From contig CM060198.1 in the NCBI GenBank assembly GCA_030549335.1, positions 59,163,453 through 59,227,452 on the forward strand: a DNA stretch of 64,000 nucleotides. The letters are read 5' to 3'. The stretch comes from Pontederia crassipes (Eukaryota; Streptophyta; Magnoliopsida; Commelinales; Pontederiaceae). How positions within the stretch are numbered: position 1 is the first letter of the stretch; every line of letters begins with the position of its first letter. Shown here one piece after another: positions 46,027 through 58,542 of the stretch. The notes below the pieces were generated by a model that was not told where the DNA came from, made no database searches, and was given only the letters and a program-made list of their open reading frames with translations. A program made the translations under genes and the position numbers.

Positions 46027-46575
46027 GATACTTTGGATTCAGGCTATCTTGAAGGATTTTGGATTATTGTCTTCAGTAGTACATTTATATTGTGATAACA
46101 AGTCGGCCATCTAAATTGCAACTAATCCTATGTTCCATGAAAGAACAAAACACATAGAGATAGATTGCCATTTCATTAGGGAAAAATTTAAAAAGGATGT
46201 ATGAAACCTTTTCATATCAATACAAAGAATCAGCTAGCAGACGTGTTGACAAAAGGTCTTAGTTCATTATAGCATAACAAATTAATTCGTGCCATGGGAA
46301 TGTTTGATATACACGATCCATTATTACAGTTGTCAACTTGAAGGGGGATGTTGAAGAATGCAAGTATTCCAGATGTGACCAATTAGAAAGTTACATGTCA
46401 GCTTTTGTACAAATATGTTTTGTAGACAGTTATAACTGTCGTCGTGTATATAAGCAAGGATTCTGTGTTTTCTTTTACTTTTTCCAGAATTCTATAATAC
46501 AAGACATTGAACACGAGATTAATCCATGATGCTTCTTCTTTCCTTTCTTTCTGTATTCCTTTTCACTTCTTAACA
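46027..46575 (+). mobile_element. Ty1/copia 3' relic with LTR
   Basis: Fossil fragment on the plus strand: end of the RNase H domain (LWIQAILKDFG, YCDNKSA, ERTKHIEIDCHFIRE), polypurine tract GAAGGGGGA, and an LTR of about 227 bp (46349-46575, TGTTGAAGAATG...TTAACA). The rest of the element is absent. It interrupts PR-1 unit A only, so it arrived or was rearranged after or around the A/B duplication. Broken and clearly inactive. Confidence 0.75.
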
Positions 46576-47852
46576 CAATATCGTGTTAGGAAAGAATTAA
46601 AGAGTCACTAGCATCTTTGTCGTAGAAATAAAAGGATCAAACCAAAGAAATGAATTATTTTATTGAATTGTAGGTCTATTCGGAAAAGAAGCGGGGTGGA
46701 ATCGGACCGGTTCCGTTAAACACAAAATTCGATTTTCAAACTGAAAATATGTCATGGAATTAAGGATCGCATTTTTTTTTCAATTCTTTTGGTGGAATCA
46801 GGCGAGGTTCCACTTTTTTTATGACACCAAATTTTTTTTGTTTTGTTTTTTTTTGTTTTCTTTTCTCTCTTTCACATTTCTCGTATAAAATAATTTATTT
46901 ATTAAATATAAATTATTCATAATAAAAATATTAATATAATATTATTTATTACTTATTATTTTCTTAAAAATTCTAATATTTCATTTAATATAATTTATTT
47001 AAAAATATTTTTTATTTAAATAATTTTTTAACAAAAAAATTTCCATAAAATATTTTTTATTTATACTTCTATTTATATTAACTAATAACATTGTATTTTA
47101 TACTTACAATATCTAATTTATTCAAACACTCATTAAAATTAATTTATCATATTTACTTTTTTTTATGACATCACATCTCTAGTTATTTACACACTATCCA
47201 AACACACCTCGAATTAATCTGTCAATTCAATTATTCATGAAGAACTTGTAAAGAACTGTGATTCTATTTTTAATCACAGCCTAAGAGTTTGACATGTTTG
47301 GCATGCATCATTAACTAATAAGAAAATCCCTCATATTATTTAATTGAAATCCAATTTCAAAAAGTTGTTAGGATCTTAATTGTATTAGAGAATGATACCT
47401 CTTTCAATTATTAGAAGCAGGGATTTAAATCGGGCTATTATATGTTTTATCCTAGATAAAAATTTACAATTGATATCTAATTCTAGCAACCAACCAAAAT
47501 GAAAGAAATTTGCATGCAAAGCAGTTTTCTTTGCAGTCTCACATGAATAAGATTTGTACTTCACCATACTGATCGGATAAAGTCAATTGATAAAAAAAAC
47601 AGGTTGAAATTAAGTTAACCAATTTATATGTAAAATTTTTTTATTTCTCATCCTATAATATCAAGTGATGTGATGGATCTTCATTCTTTTATGTATTCCA
47701 TGCATCGTCATTTTAAATAGTCAATATCTAATCGACGTCTGTAAGAAGAAATAAAAAAAAAGGCAATAGTTTAAGATCTTTCACTATATATCTATCCGAA
47801 TTAATAATCAAATCTACAACTTGTTATCAAATATGTAAAAAAAAAAAATTGG

Positions 47853-48443
47853 CTATACAAGTGGGCCTTCGTGTAATAAAGAAATTTTATAAAATATCAT
47901 TGATATATATATATAAATATGGCCTTCGTATAATAAATATGGCCGCTCTCCTACGATGTTTCCTGCGGGGTTGTAGCTGCAGATGATGAATACGCCGCCA
48001 TCGTTGTCGCAGACGACGCGGGCGCAACCGATGCTGCTGGAGGCCGCCCAGACGACCTGCGTGTAGTGCCCGCAGACCTGCCCCGAAGCACAGGTGTTAC
48101 TGTCGTAGTCGTAGTATTGCTTCTCGGAGACCCACGAATCAACTACGTCTTGGGCCGTCCAATCGGCGCCGGCGCTCCCCCAGAAGAGGTTCTCGCCGTA
48201 GGAGCCGCCGGAGTGGACCAGCTGGCAGTCGCCCATGCGTTGGTTGGCGTAGCTTTGGGCGTAGGTTGCCACGGTATCATCCCATGACACCGTGCCGACG
48301 CCGACGGCCGCACGAGCGGTGTTGTGCGCGTTCACATAGTCGTCGGGGGAGTTTTGCGCCATGGCGGTGCGGACGGATGATGTCGCGGCCAGAAGAATGG
48401 CGCACATCACGGCGCCCAAGACAAATTTGGAACTAGAACTCAT
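47853..48443 (-). CDS. Pathogenesis-related protein 1 (PR-1), copy B, with a 27-residue C-terminal tail
   Basis: 196 aa from the start aligned with the paralogs (48443; an upstream in-frame ATG is at 48458). Residues 1-169 are almost identical to copy A: signal peptide 1-29, [17 protein letters not shown], six cysteines. The CAPE1-type peptide reads [11 protein letters not shown]. Where copy A has TGA after PY, copy B continues for 27 residues, starting [12 protein letters not shown] and ending SLLHEGPLV, then TAG. The tail is encoded by sequence brought next to the gene by the tandem duplication (it matches 50318-50390). It is hydrophobic and Ile/Tyr-rich. The protein is probably still a folded CAP domain, but secretion or CAPE1 release may be affected. 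Confidence 0.88.
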   Translation of the reverse strand: MSSSSKFVLGAVMCAILLAATSSVRTAMAQNSPDDYVNAHNTARAAVGVGTVSWDDTVATYAQSYANQRMGDCQLVHSGGSYGENLFWGSAGADWTAQDVVDSWVSEKQYYDYDSNTCASGQVCGHYTQVVWAASSSIGCARVVCDNDGGVFIICSYNPAGNIVGERPYLLYEGHIYIYISMIFYKISLLHEGPLV

Positions 48444-48533
48444 TTTTGGATCGAACAAGTGATGAGATCTCAGTTATCTAATAGAAATCGATTAGTGCTC
48501 TTGTGTCGGATACATCTATTTGAGATCGCTTCG

Positions 48534-48543
48534 CTATTTATAG
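48534..48543 (-). promoter_or_regulatory. TATA box of PR-1 copy B
   Basis: CTATAAATAG, same context as copy A, about 90 bases upstream of the ATG; the W-box-like TTGACC lies at 48570-48575. Confidence 0.7.
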
Positions 48544-50367
48544 ATGTACGGGGTTTGTAGTCCATTCGAGGTCAATCTGGATTACATATAATAAACCATC
48601 TTAACTATATATCTTATTTCAGTATCCTTAACTACTTAATTGGCACAAGTTGGTGATTAGTAGACTTATGATGAGACAAGATGTTTACCAAGAGGCTGAG
48701 AGTTGTTTTACGTCCTTTTCATTTCAGTATTTAATTTTCTTGTATTAGATCATAGACCTCCTTTTTGTGATGGAAAATTAATATAATTTTATGAGAGTAT
48801 AATCTTTATTAGTTGCAACATATTTTGATATACTCGTACGGGCTAAACAATATCGTGTTAGGAAAGAGTTAAACGAGTCACTAGCTAGCATCTTTGTCCT
48901 AGAAATAAAAGGATCAAACCAAACAAATGAATTATTTTATTGAATTGTAGGTCTATTCGGCAAAGGAAGCGGGGTGGAACCGGGCTGGTTCCGTTAAACA
49001 CAAAATTCGATTTTCAAACTGAAAATATGTTATGGAATTAAGGATCGCGTGACCAGTAATTTCATTTTTTTTGGTGGAATCAGGCGAAGTTCCACTTTTT
49101 GTTTTGTTTTTTTTCTTTTCTCTCTTTCACATTTCTCTTATAAAATAATTTATTTATTAAATATAAAATATTATTTATTACTTATTATTTTATTAAATTT
49201 TTTAATATTTCATTTAATATAATTTATTAAAAATAAATTTTTATTTAAATAATATATTTTTTAACAAAATTTTCCATAAAATATTTTAAATTTATACTAA
49301 TATTTATATTAACTAATAAAATTATATTTTATACTTGCAATACCTATAATTATTCAAACACTCATTCAAATTAATCTATCATATCTACTCACCTCTCTAG
49401 TTTTGCACCATTGTGTTCCACATCATTCAAACACATTCTAAACTAATATGTCAATTTAACTATTCACAAAAAACTTAGGAAGAACTACGGTTTTAATTTT
49501 AAATGCAGTCTGAGTTCAACATGTTTGGCATGTATCATTAATTAATAAGAAAATACCTCATATTATTTAATTGGAATCCAATTTCAAAAAGTTGTTAGGA
49601 TCTTAATTGTATTAGAGAATGATACCATTTCCAATTATTAGAAGCAGGGATTTCAATCGGACTATTAGATGTTTTATCCTAAATAAAAATTTACAATTGA
49701 TATCTAATTCTAGCAACCAACCAAAATGAAAGAAATTTGCATGCAAACCAGTTTTCTTTGCAGCCTCACATGAATAAGATTTGTACTTCACCATACTGAT
49801 CGGACAAAGTCAATTGATAAAAAAAAACAGGTTGTAATTAAGTTAACCAATTTATATGTAAAAAGTTTTGATTTCTCATCCTATAGAAATCAAGTGATGT
49901 GACGAACTGCGTGACAGTCAAAAGGGAAATGGAAAACTTGGATCTTGGATCTTCATTCTTTTATCTAATCGAGGCCTGTAAGAAGAAAAAAAAAGCAATA
50001 GTTTAAGATCTTTCACAATATGCCAACTATCTATATCCGTATTAATATTCAAATCTTCAACTTGTTATTAAATATGTGAAAAATAATATATTTGCAATAT
50101 CTTACCGTTGAAACTTAAATTTGAATTGTCTCCAAAAGGAAACAAAAATTGCTCTTTAATTTAAATGTTGAAGTTTCTAAATGAGTATATATTTGATATG
50201 TCTCCAGATGAGTACTCGTTTAATAACTTAAATGTGCTTTTCGCTTTTCAGCTGTTATATATATACGACTTACAAGCTCGATATCGTATCTTATTATTAT
50301 TGATATATAGTACACAAATTGGCTATACAAGTGGGCCTTCGTATAATAAAGAAATTTTATAAAATAT

Positions 50368-50372
50368 TATTG

Positions 50373-50410
<38 letters not shown>

Positions 50411-50420
50411 GTATAGATAT
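50368..50420. repeat. AT microsatellite
   Basis: (TA)n of about 16 units with GTATA interruptions, at the right end of duplication unit B. A shorter (TA)n sits at the matching place near 47905. Confidence 0.85.
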
Positions 50421-51837
50421 AGACACACATATAAGGAAGAAAAAAAAAGTTATTGATATATAGTACACATACATGTATTGACTTCAAGTAAGTTGTGACA
50501 TATTAACAACTTTCTAGACTAGTATGAGAAAAAGATCAACAAAGAAAGTCGTGGAGATGTGGACAGAAATATTTTACTGATGAGAATATATAAAAAGAAA
50601 GTTCGACCTGGTGAAATTGGTCTAATATAGTTTATGTATTCAAAATGCATCATATTATCTAATATTTATATAGTTAATGAATGAGTAGTCTTCTAAATTA
50701 TATAAAGATTGTCACATCCCACACACAAAAAAGGAGAAGAAGATAAAATAAACTAATTAATTATCTGATGGGACTCGCAACTCCATTAGCCGGCACCACC
50801 TTCCCGAGACACATGGTCGCATTTAAACCGAAAGATAAGTATTATTAGTTACATGATTACATAGATTTCTTTATTTGGCAAAAAAAACATAATAAATTTA
50901 ATCAAGGCTATATAAAAAAGTCACATTGCCGTGATTTTGCAGGGGTGGTGACTAGAAGAAAAGGAAGAAAATTAAGAAAATAAGATATGTCAAAAAAGGA
51001 TAAAAATCTATTTGTTTAGCTTAAGTTAAAAGTATGATTAAACTTAAGGTAATCCTTGACTGGTTATAATTAAGGAGATTGCATTATGCCAAAATTTAAT
51101 ATTAATTTCTTTTGCAATAAAGATTCCTGTAGGTCTATGTTGGCTAAAAATTATAAAATTATCTGATTGATTTCTAAAAGTCTTGTTTCCAAATAATCCA
51201 AAATTATGCATAAAAATAATCTGTAAATAAAATTATGAGTTAAAAGGTGAGTACGTTTCTCACTGCTGTGGACATCAATTAATGAGACGGACAAAACATT
51301 GAGACAGATGTAATAATTTTGCCATAACTCATACAGATAAAAAGGATATCTCAATTGTTGAACATGAACCTAAGTGAAATTATTTTAAAAGGATTTTTGT
51401 AGATAAATATAGGATTTTCTCTGAAATTCTAAAACAGAAATGAAATATAAGTTATTATGAAATTTTCTCTGAATAGAGTATAAGGTTATAAAAATTTGCT
51501 AAGTCAAAATTGGAATTAAAGAGGATAATAGAAGTCGTGACTTTTACATGTAGGTTAGGGATAACTTTCATTTTCACATTGAAAGCAAATTATTTATATT
51601 AATATATGAATTTGGAATATTTAGGAGGCTTTGAGGTGTGATCCATGACGCCATGACAGACCATGACTATTACAAGTCTTCAATAGTTTATGGGAGGACT
51701 TGGTACACGCTCATTTTTGTATGCATTATCATAGCTAAATTTCCATGCAACTTCTAACTTTTTCATCGACTTCATCTCGATCACGACTTGAAATATACAA
51801 GTCTCTGATGCCTCTCTTTTTTTCTCTATTTTGGTCA

Positions 51838-51943
51838 AAATTGGAGCAAACAACATTTAAAACTATGAATATAAAAATCTTTGGCTTGCTTGTCGAACAT
51901 TAAGCATGTCGATTTTTTTCTTCTCCCTATACCTTCTCTCATG
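51838..51943 (+). repeat. Direct repeat, copy 1
   Basis: About 105 bases matching 52107-52201, with one internal gap of about 14 bases (around ACATTTAAAACT) and few substitutions. Shared blocks include AAATTGGAGCAAACAA, TCGAACATTAA and CTTCTCCCTATACC. Confidence 0.8.
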
Positions 51944-52106
51944 TACTAACACAATTAAATGATGTATTTAAGCAATGATTTAACACGTTCATATCATTTT
52001 AATTTCTTTATATGGATTTGGAAAAAAATGGCTTTGAAATTTTGATGGTATATACCTTCCAACTTCATCCACAAAATTCATGCGTGTGTCTTAAGCAACA
52101 TGATGA

Positions 52107-52201
52107 AAAATTGGAGCAAACAATGAATATAAAAATCTTTGGATTGCTTGTCGAACATTAACCATGTCGATTTTTTTCTTCTCCCTATACCTTCTCTCAT
52201 A
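52107..52201 (+). repeat. Direct repeat, copy 2
   Basis: Second copy of the 51838-51943 sequence, 270 bases to the right; non-coding. Confidence 0.8.
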
Positions 52202-53644
52202 TATTTAATATTAAAATTTCTTAAAAAATAACATTAACAAAAATATTTAATAATATTTTACTATACTATAATACTAATTAAATTATAATAAATAATATTT
52301 CTTGTGTTGATTGTAACTAAAGTTGTAGTGGGACCCATGGAAACTTATCTTAGTGGTCAAGTTCTGACTTGAAGGTTCCATCCTTAAATTGTCAAATATA
52401 ATTTCTTTTATTTGGCAGTGTGTCTGTACCGGGGGGCTCTTCACAACATGCCCCGAGACTGTAGAGTTATGTTACTTACTTGTATTTTTTCTTATTTCAA
52501 CTCACTTTTATAACTTAGTCTTATTTTCTCATGTGATGACAATCTTGTAATAAGCACTTTAGAAAAAGTGCACCACATGCACTATTTTGAATGAAAGAAA
52601 AAAGTGAGGAATCCTCTTTTCGACTTTGACTCTCCCACTCCCTCTATGTCCTCCGATAATGATTCCTCTGGCATTACGGCCTTTACCACAACGGTGTTGT
52701 CCATAAATCAAATTATTTTGTGTATTGAATTTCACTTGACTGTTTACGACTTCATTATGTGTGCTCGAAGTAGAAGTTTTGTATAAATGTATCACTTCTT
52801 CCTATACCTATGAATTTCATTGGACATAGAAATGAGGCATTGAAAAAAAAAATTTAGAAACACTATTCCTATTAGAGAAATGCTAAAGGAGTAACCGAAA
52901 ACACATACACAAAAATTTGAGATCGGAATACTCGAGGAAACGGTACAATTAGTCAAAGCACAAAATGAATAATTGATCTGGTTAGACTTTTTAAAATCAG
53001 TGATTCTTCTAATAAGTTCCAAGTACATACTTATTTTATAATCATGAAACCTCCTTGTTTAGACGATGCTACATTTCCTTTGGTTCAATTCGGCAATCCA
53101 TGATGCTACATTAGAATCAGTTTGGTTTAGTTAGCGAAAAGTCTACATGATATATGGTCTTTTTCAAGCACCAAATTACACATGATTTTCGTTTAGTTTA
53201 GTAACTCTTTTTTTTAATGTCTTGATCATTACGGCAACGGTTGACTTGTTGAGGTTGGCATCAGACGGATGACTTCATATTGTTTCAATTCCTTTCATTA
53301 ATGGGTGACTGTTGAGTTGTTCATTTGTTCGAATTGGGTCAGTAATACGTCTCATTCTGCAGTCAGCAAAATGCAAATTGTACCTCAAATAGTTGGCTTG
53401 GTTATATGGATAAATGGAAATTGATTTTCATTCATGAGCAGCAGCCCCTTTGCCTTGATTTTCTACAGGATCCATTGCAGGAAAAACATATTCCATTAGA
53501 GTATGTAAGATCTAAGTCATAATTTGAACAGTTTGCATAATATGAGATGAGTCACTAAAATGGACAGCAATAAGCAATAATCAATATTATGCAATTCCAT
53601 TGATCCTCTAGGTATTTTCTTAACCTAGATAATATTAATTTCAT

Positions 53645-53765
53645 TCAATATATAGGCTCATCAATATTAAGCATGAACAATGCAATCAATTCTAGCATTT
53701 CAATTGGATACTCTTCATAAGTCAAATCTTCTTTTAGATTTGGTTCTTCGATACTCTTCACAATC
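53645..53765 (-). mobile_element. Short gypsy-like fragment at the copia edge
   Basis: The minus strand encodes EPNLKEDLTYEEYPIEMLE, resembling the segment before the chromodomain region of Ty3/gypsy integrases (usually EDLTYEE.PV.ILD). It directly abuts the RNase H end of the copia relic, so the junction joins two element types. Fossil fragment only. Confidence 0.4.
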
Positions 53766-56700
53766 ATGCTGTCGTCGGGAAAGACCTTTAGTAAGAATGT
53801 CAGCAAGCTGAAGATCAATAAAGATATAAGTGAGATGAACAAACTGTTGAAGGACTCTTTCACGAACAAAATAGCAGTCGATATCAATGTGTTTAGTGCG
53901 CTCGTGGAAAACAAGATTCTCAGCAATCTGAATTATAGGACGGCTGTCAGAGAAGATAGGTATAGGTAGAGAAACAAAAATCATCAGCTCACGAAATAAA
54001 CGTTCGAGCCAAGCTCTGCAACTGTGAGAGCAATGCTCCTATATTCAGCCTCAGCCGATGAACGAGCAACAACCTGTTGTTTTTTAGATTTCCAGGATAC
54101 AAGAGAAGAGCCAAGTTTGATACAGAAAGCAGAAATAGATCGTCGAGTGGAAAGACATGAACCCCAATCAACATCAGAGTAACCAATAAGAGAAACATTA
54201 GGAGTGGAAGAAAAAAATGATCCACATCCAAGAGAACCTTTGAGATATATAACAATGTGAATTTTAGCAGCCATGTGTGAAGCCTTGGGAGTATGCATGA
54301 ATTGACTTAGATGGCGAACAGCAAAAGTGACATCAGGACGAGTTTGAGTCAAGTGAATTAAGCGACCAATAAGTCGTTGAAATGATTCAGGATTATCCAG
54401 CACTTGATCAGAAATGGCAGTCGAACATTTCTTTGCCATGAAACGATCAAATTCAACTGTAGTAAGTTTTAGATTCTCCTCTAAAGGTGTACTCAAGGGC
54501 TTTGCAGCAGTAAGCCCCATGTCTGCTATTAAAGAAAGAATATATTTTCGCTGAGTCAAAAGAATACCTTTGTCAGATCGTAAGACTTCCATACCAAGGA
54601 AGTATTTCAAAGAACCAAGATCCTTGAGTTTAAATTTGTCACTAAGATATGCCTTAGTTTGATCAATCAATGAAATGAAATTTCCTGTCAGCAATATTTC
54701 ATCAACATACACTAGAATAGCAACATAAAGAGTACCATCTCTTTTTGTGAACAAAGTATAGTCATTGTAGCTTTGAACAAAGTTATCAGCAATCAATATT
54801 TCAGAGAACTTTAGGTACCATTGGCGAGAGACTTGTTTAAGCCCATATAGAGATTTATTAAGCCTACAAACATGACCATGAGCCAAGAGACCAGGAGGTG
54901 GATGCATATAAACCTCCTCAAATAGATCTCCATTCAAAAAACATTATTAACATCCATATGGTATATATGCAAATTATGTTGAGCTGTAGAAATAAGAAAT
55001 GCCCTGATAGTAACTACTTTAGCCACGAGAGAGAAAGTATCTTTGTAATCAATTCCTTCTTTTTGACTGAACCCTTTAGCAACAAGTCGTGCCTTGTATC
55101 TTTCAATATCACCATTAGATTTGAGTTTGATCTTATATACCCACTTGCAACCAATGGCTTTTTTATCTTTGGGAAGGGGAGTGAGAGTCCATGTATTATT
55201 AGATATGAGAGCCTCAAGTTCTAAATTCATTGCCTTTATCCATTCTGGATCAGTGATGGCTTGAGCATAAGAATTGGGTTCAAAAATAGCATCTGCAGCT
55301 GCCAAGAAGTCAGAACAGGTGCTAGACAGATTTGCAAAGGTGAAATATTTAGATAGAGGAAATGAAGCTTGAGAATTCATAACATAATCTTGCATCCATA
55401 TGGGTTTTTTGATTTGCCTTTTTTCTTTCACTGCTACAGGTGATATCTCAATGCTGGAATCAATAGGAGTGTTGACAGAAATCGATGTCAAAGAATCAGT
55501 AGAAATAATAGGCAAATCAACCTGAAGATTAATTGATGATGGAGAATATGTGATGAACAATTCATCCTCAGGAGTATCAAATGTGGGAAAGTAGATTCTG
55601 TCAGGAAACAAGTCATCAAGAGCAGGAATAGTGGAAGACAGCTTTCCAGTAACTAAGTGTTGCTTCTTGACAGAAAATGGAAATACATCTTCATAAAAAA
55701 TTACACTCCTGCTTACTGAGATTTTGTTACTCACAAGATCAAGACACTTATAGCCTTTCTGAGTACTACTATACCCCAAAAAAATAAATGGATTGGCTTT
55801 AGTGTCAAACTTGTCTGCAACCTGTAAATTAGTGACATAGCATAAGCATCCAAATACTTTAATGTTTTCTAGGCTAGGCTTCTCTCCAAAAAATTTATGA
55901 TAGGTTGATTGATCATTCAACACTTTGAGAGGAATTCTGTTAATCAAGTAAACTGCAGTCCTGCATTCATCCCAAAACTTGATAGGTATAGAAGACTGAA
56001 AATAAACTACTCTAGCAACTTCTAATAGATGCCTATGTTTCCTTTCCACTAAACCATTTTATTGTGGAGTATAGGAACATGAGGTATGATGAATAATTCC
56101 CATATCATTTAGAAAACTGTGGCATTGGCTACTCATAAACTCAGCATCCTTATCAGATCTAATAATCTTAATCCTTTCATCATATTGTTTTGTCATGAGA
56201 TTAACAAATCATTTCAAATAGTTAATACTTTCTAATTTGGATTTCAGTAAGTATATCCAAGTCATTCTACTAAAGTCATCCACAAGGGTTAAAAAGTATC
56301 TACTTCCAGCATATGAAACAAATTTATAAGGACCCCATATGTCCATATGAATGGTGTGTAATCTGTGTTTACATTGATATCTCTCTTTTACAAGAAAAGG
56401 AACTCTAATCTATCTAGCTAAGGGACAGACATCACACTGTAAACTAGTTCCACATCTAGTGACAGCTTTGAGTCTTGGCAAGGGCAGGTGTCCAAATCTC
56501 CTGTGCCACAGCATGGTATTGTCTTCTTGAACAGCAGGTACAATAGCCTCCTCTTTATTATCAGAAGCTTGCATCCTTTGCTCAGCAAAATCCAGGTAAT
56601 ACAGGCCATTACTTTCTTTACCAATCAGGTGCACCTTCCCATTGTACAGACCCTGTACAATGCAAAAATTTGGAAAAAAGGCAATCGAGCATCCAAGATC

Positions 56701-58542
56701 TTTGGTTAGTTAAGATGCAGAGATAAGACTAAATTTAAATTCTGGTAAATAGAGAACATTGGCCAAACAAAATTGTGAATCAATAGCAACTGATCCAGAA
56801 TGTGTGACTGATAATCTATTTCCATTGGGCAAAGTAACATGCCTTGAGTTGAGCAATGCACAAACATTAAGTAGACAATTCAAATTTGATGTCATGTGCT
56901 GAGTTGCACCAGTATCTATAATCCAAATATTATCTGCAATATGACAAGAATCATTAATTGTACCTGCTACATGGACATTGGCAGCTAACTCTATCTTCTA
57001 CTCCTTTTCTATAACTTTCAGAATTCTCTGGTATTGTTCTTCAGTAAGTACAGGAGCCTTTCCAACATTTTCATTTCTGTGATTTTCAGAACTGTCCTTT
57101 TGATTTGTATTTGTTAATGCACTATTCTGAATGCTAAGATTCTGAAGTGGAATGTAATTCTGATTAACAAGATTTTGTGAAATATAATTCTGTTGTATAT
57201 CACAGCTTTGCAAATCTGAAACATTTGCAGCAACCTGATTCTGATTTCTCCCACCTCTGAATCTTGAACCTGGTGGGTAACCAATTAATTTATAACACTG
57301 GGCTCTTGTATGTCCTGATTTTTTACAGTGATCACATATAACAGAAGTATTCTTCTTGGATTTCTGCTAATAATATTGCCTATTGCTGATTGAACTGTTT
57401 AGTGTTAGATAGGAATGCAACTTGTTGGTTTGAACTTACAGTCAATCTGTTTCTTTGTTCCTCTTCAGCAACCATAGAGTAAACTTGATTCAAAGAAGGC
57501 AAAGGAGACATTAATAGAATTTGAAACCTGACTGTAACACTCATTAAGTCCCAACAAAAACTTATATACTTTCTATTGAAGCATGTACTCTGAAAACTCT
57601 TTAGAAGAACCAGAAACCCCAATACTAGGAACCATGAGTGTTAACTCCTCCCATAGAAATTTCAACTTATTATAGTACTCTCCAACAGTTAATGAACCTT
57701 GATTAATCGAATATATTTCACCATGTAACATGTAAATTTTGGTTCCATTTGATCTCTGAAATCTTTCTTTCATATCTAGCCATATAATTAGAGCCGTTTC
57801 ATCATATGTTGCATTACTGATTAAATCTTTAGACACAGTACTTGTAATCCAAGAGATCACAAGAGAATCACAGCGTTTCCATTGGTAATGTAAGGCTCCA
57901 TCAAAGGATTCTAACGTACAAGATCCATCGACAAAACCTTGCTTATTCTTAGCTCGTAATGCATTGAATAAGGACTTGCTCCAGGGCAAGTAATTGCTCG
58001 AATCTACTAATACATGGTGTGTAAGAATCAAACCAGGAGTATCAGAAGAATTCAAATACAGAGGACTGTTCAGATCTATGCTTATAGATGAAGAAGGTCC
58101 GATCGTAGAAGAAGAAGCATCCATATTCTGAAGAAGAAATTGATAGTAACCAGAAAGCTTTTCAGATCTGTAGTGGCTCTGATACCATGTCAAGTTCCAG
58201 AGATCGATCGAGCTTGATAGGAGATGAACACGTCAATGGATCAAAGACAACTGGAATTGGGAAGAAAACTATTTCTTCTTCTCTTTCATTTTGAAAATAG
58301 AAAACTCCAGACCAGGCAAAAAAGGATAAGAACGTTCGTGTCTTTATATACAAGAAAATAGAATATAACGGAAGCAATAAAACGAAACGAAATATATAAA
58401 CTGATATATACACAAGCTGATATATACAAAACAAATCAACCGTTAACCGTCTGAAATCGGACATCACTCTGATGCTTCGCCTGGACATCATTATGCTGCT
58501 TCGCCTGCTCCTGCGCTTCATTGAGAGTGGAAGATTCCAACA
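53766..58542 (-). mobile_element. Ty1/copia retrotransposon relic ending in PR-1 copy 5
   Basis: Minus-strand copia with, from right to left: one LTR (58188-58542, minus-strand ends TGTTGGAATC and CTTGACA), initiator-Met primer-binding site (58175-58187), gag (about 57.3-58.1 kb; SSNYLPWSKSLFNALRAKNK), zinc knuckle and protease (56.7-57.3 kb), integrase (about 55.6-56.6 kb; MLWHRRFGHLPL), reverse transcriptase (54.2-55.3 kb) and RNase H (to about 53.77 kb; ERTKHIDIDCYFVRERV, LADILTKGLSRRQHD). Only one LTR is recognisable. Several interruptions (roughly five) make it inactive. The LTR end at 58542 meets the PR-1 coding sequence directly. Confidence 0.9.
58188..58542 (-). repeat. LTR of the copia relic, 355 bp
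   Basis: Plus-strand edges TGTCAAGTTCC and GATTCCAACA; the inner edge touches the primer-binding site, the outer edge touches PR-1 sequence GTTTCCTCTGG. No second copy was found in the window. Confidence 0.85.

Larger units (their letters stand above)
44700..50335. repeat. PR-1 module A/B: tandem duplication of about 2.4 kb
   Basis: Unit A (45294 to about 47850) and unit B (47944 to about 50335) align along gene, promoter and 1.5 kb or more of upstream DNA: AACACAAAATTCGATTTTC at 46718 and 49000, TTAGGATCTTAATTGTATTA at 47369 and 49596. Sequence at 47849-47920 (TTGGCTATACAAGTGGGCCT and onward) reappears at 50318-50390, marking the breakpoint. Unit A carries a copia relic (46027-46575) where unit B has about 170 bp of other sequence. 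44700-45285 is the downstream flank shared with module 2. Confidence 0.85.
50421..53640. other. Intergenic DNA without recognised genes
   Basis: No gene or RNA gene recognised in 3.2 kb. It contains the direct repeat at 51838/52107. 53040-53640 has GACTTGTTGAGG and similar plain sequence but no matching repeat edge. Confidence 0.5.

Noticed and set aside
47385-49794. Matching 60-codon minus-strand frames at 47385-47567 and 49612-49794
   Set aside because: They match because they lie in the tandem duplication; about eight residues differ between otherwise similar copies, as expected of non-coding DNA.
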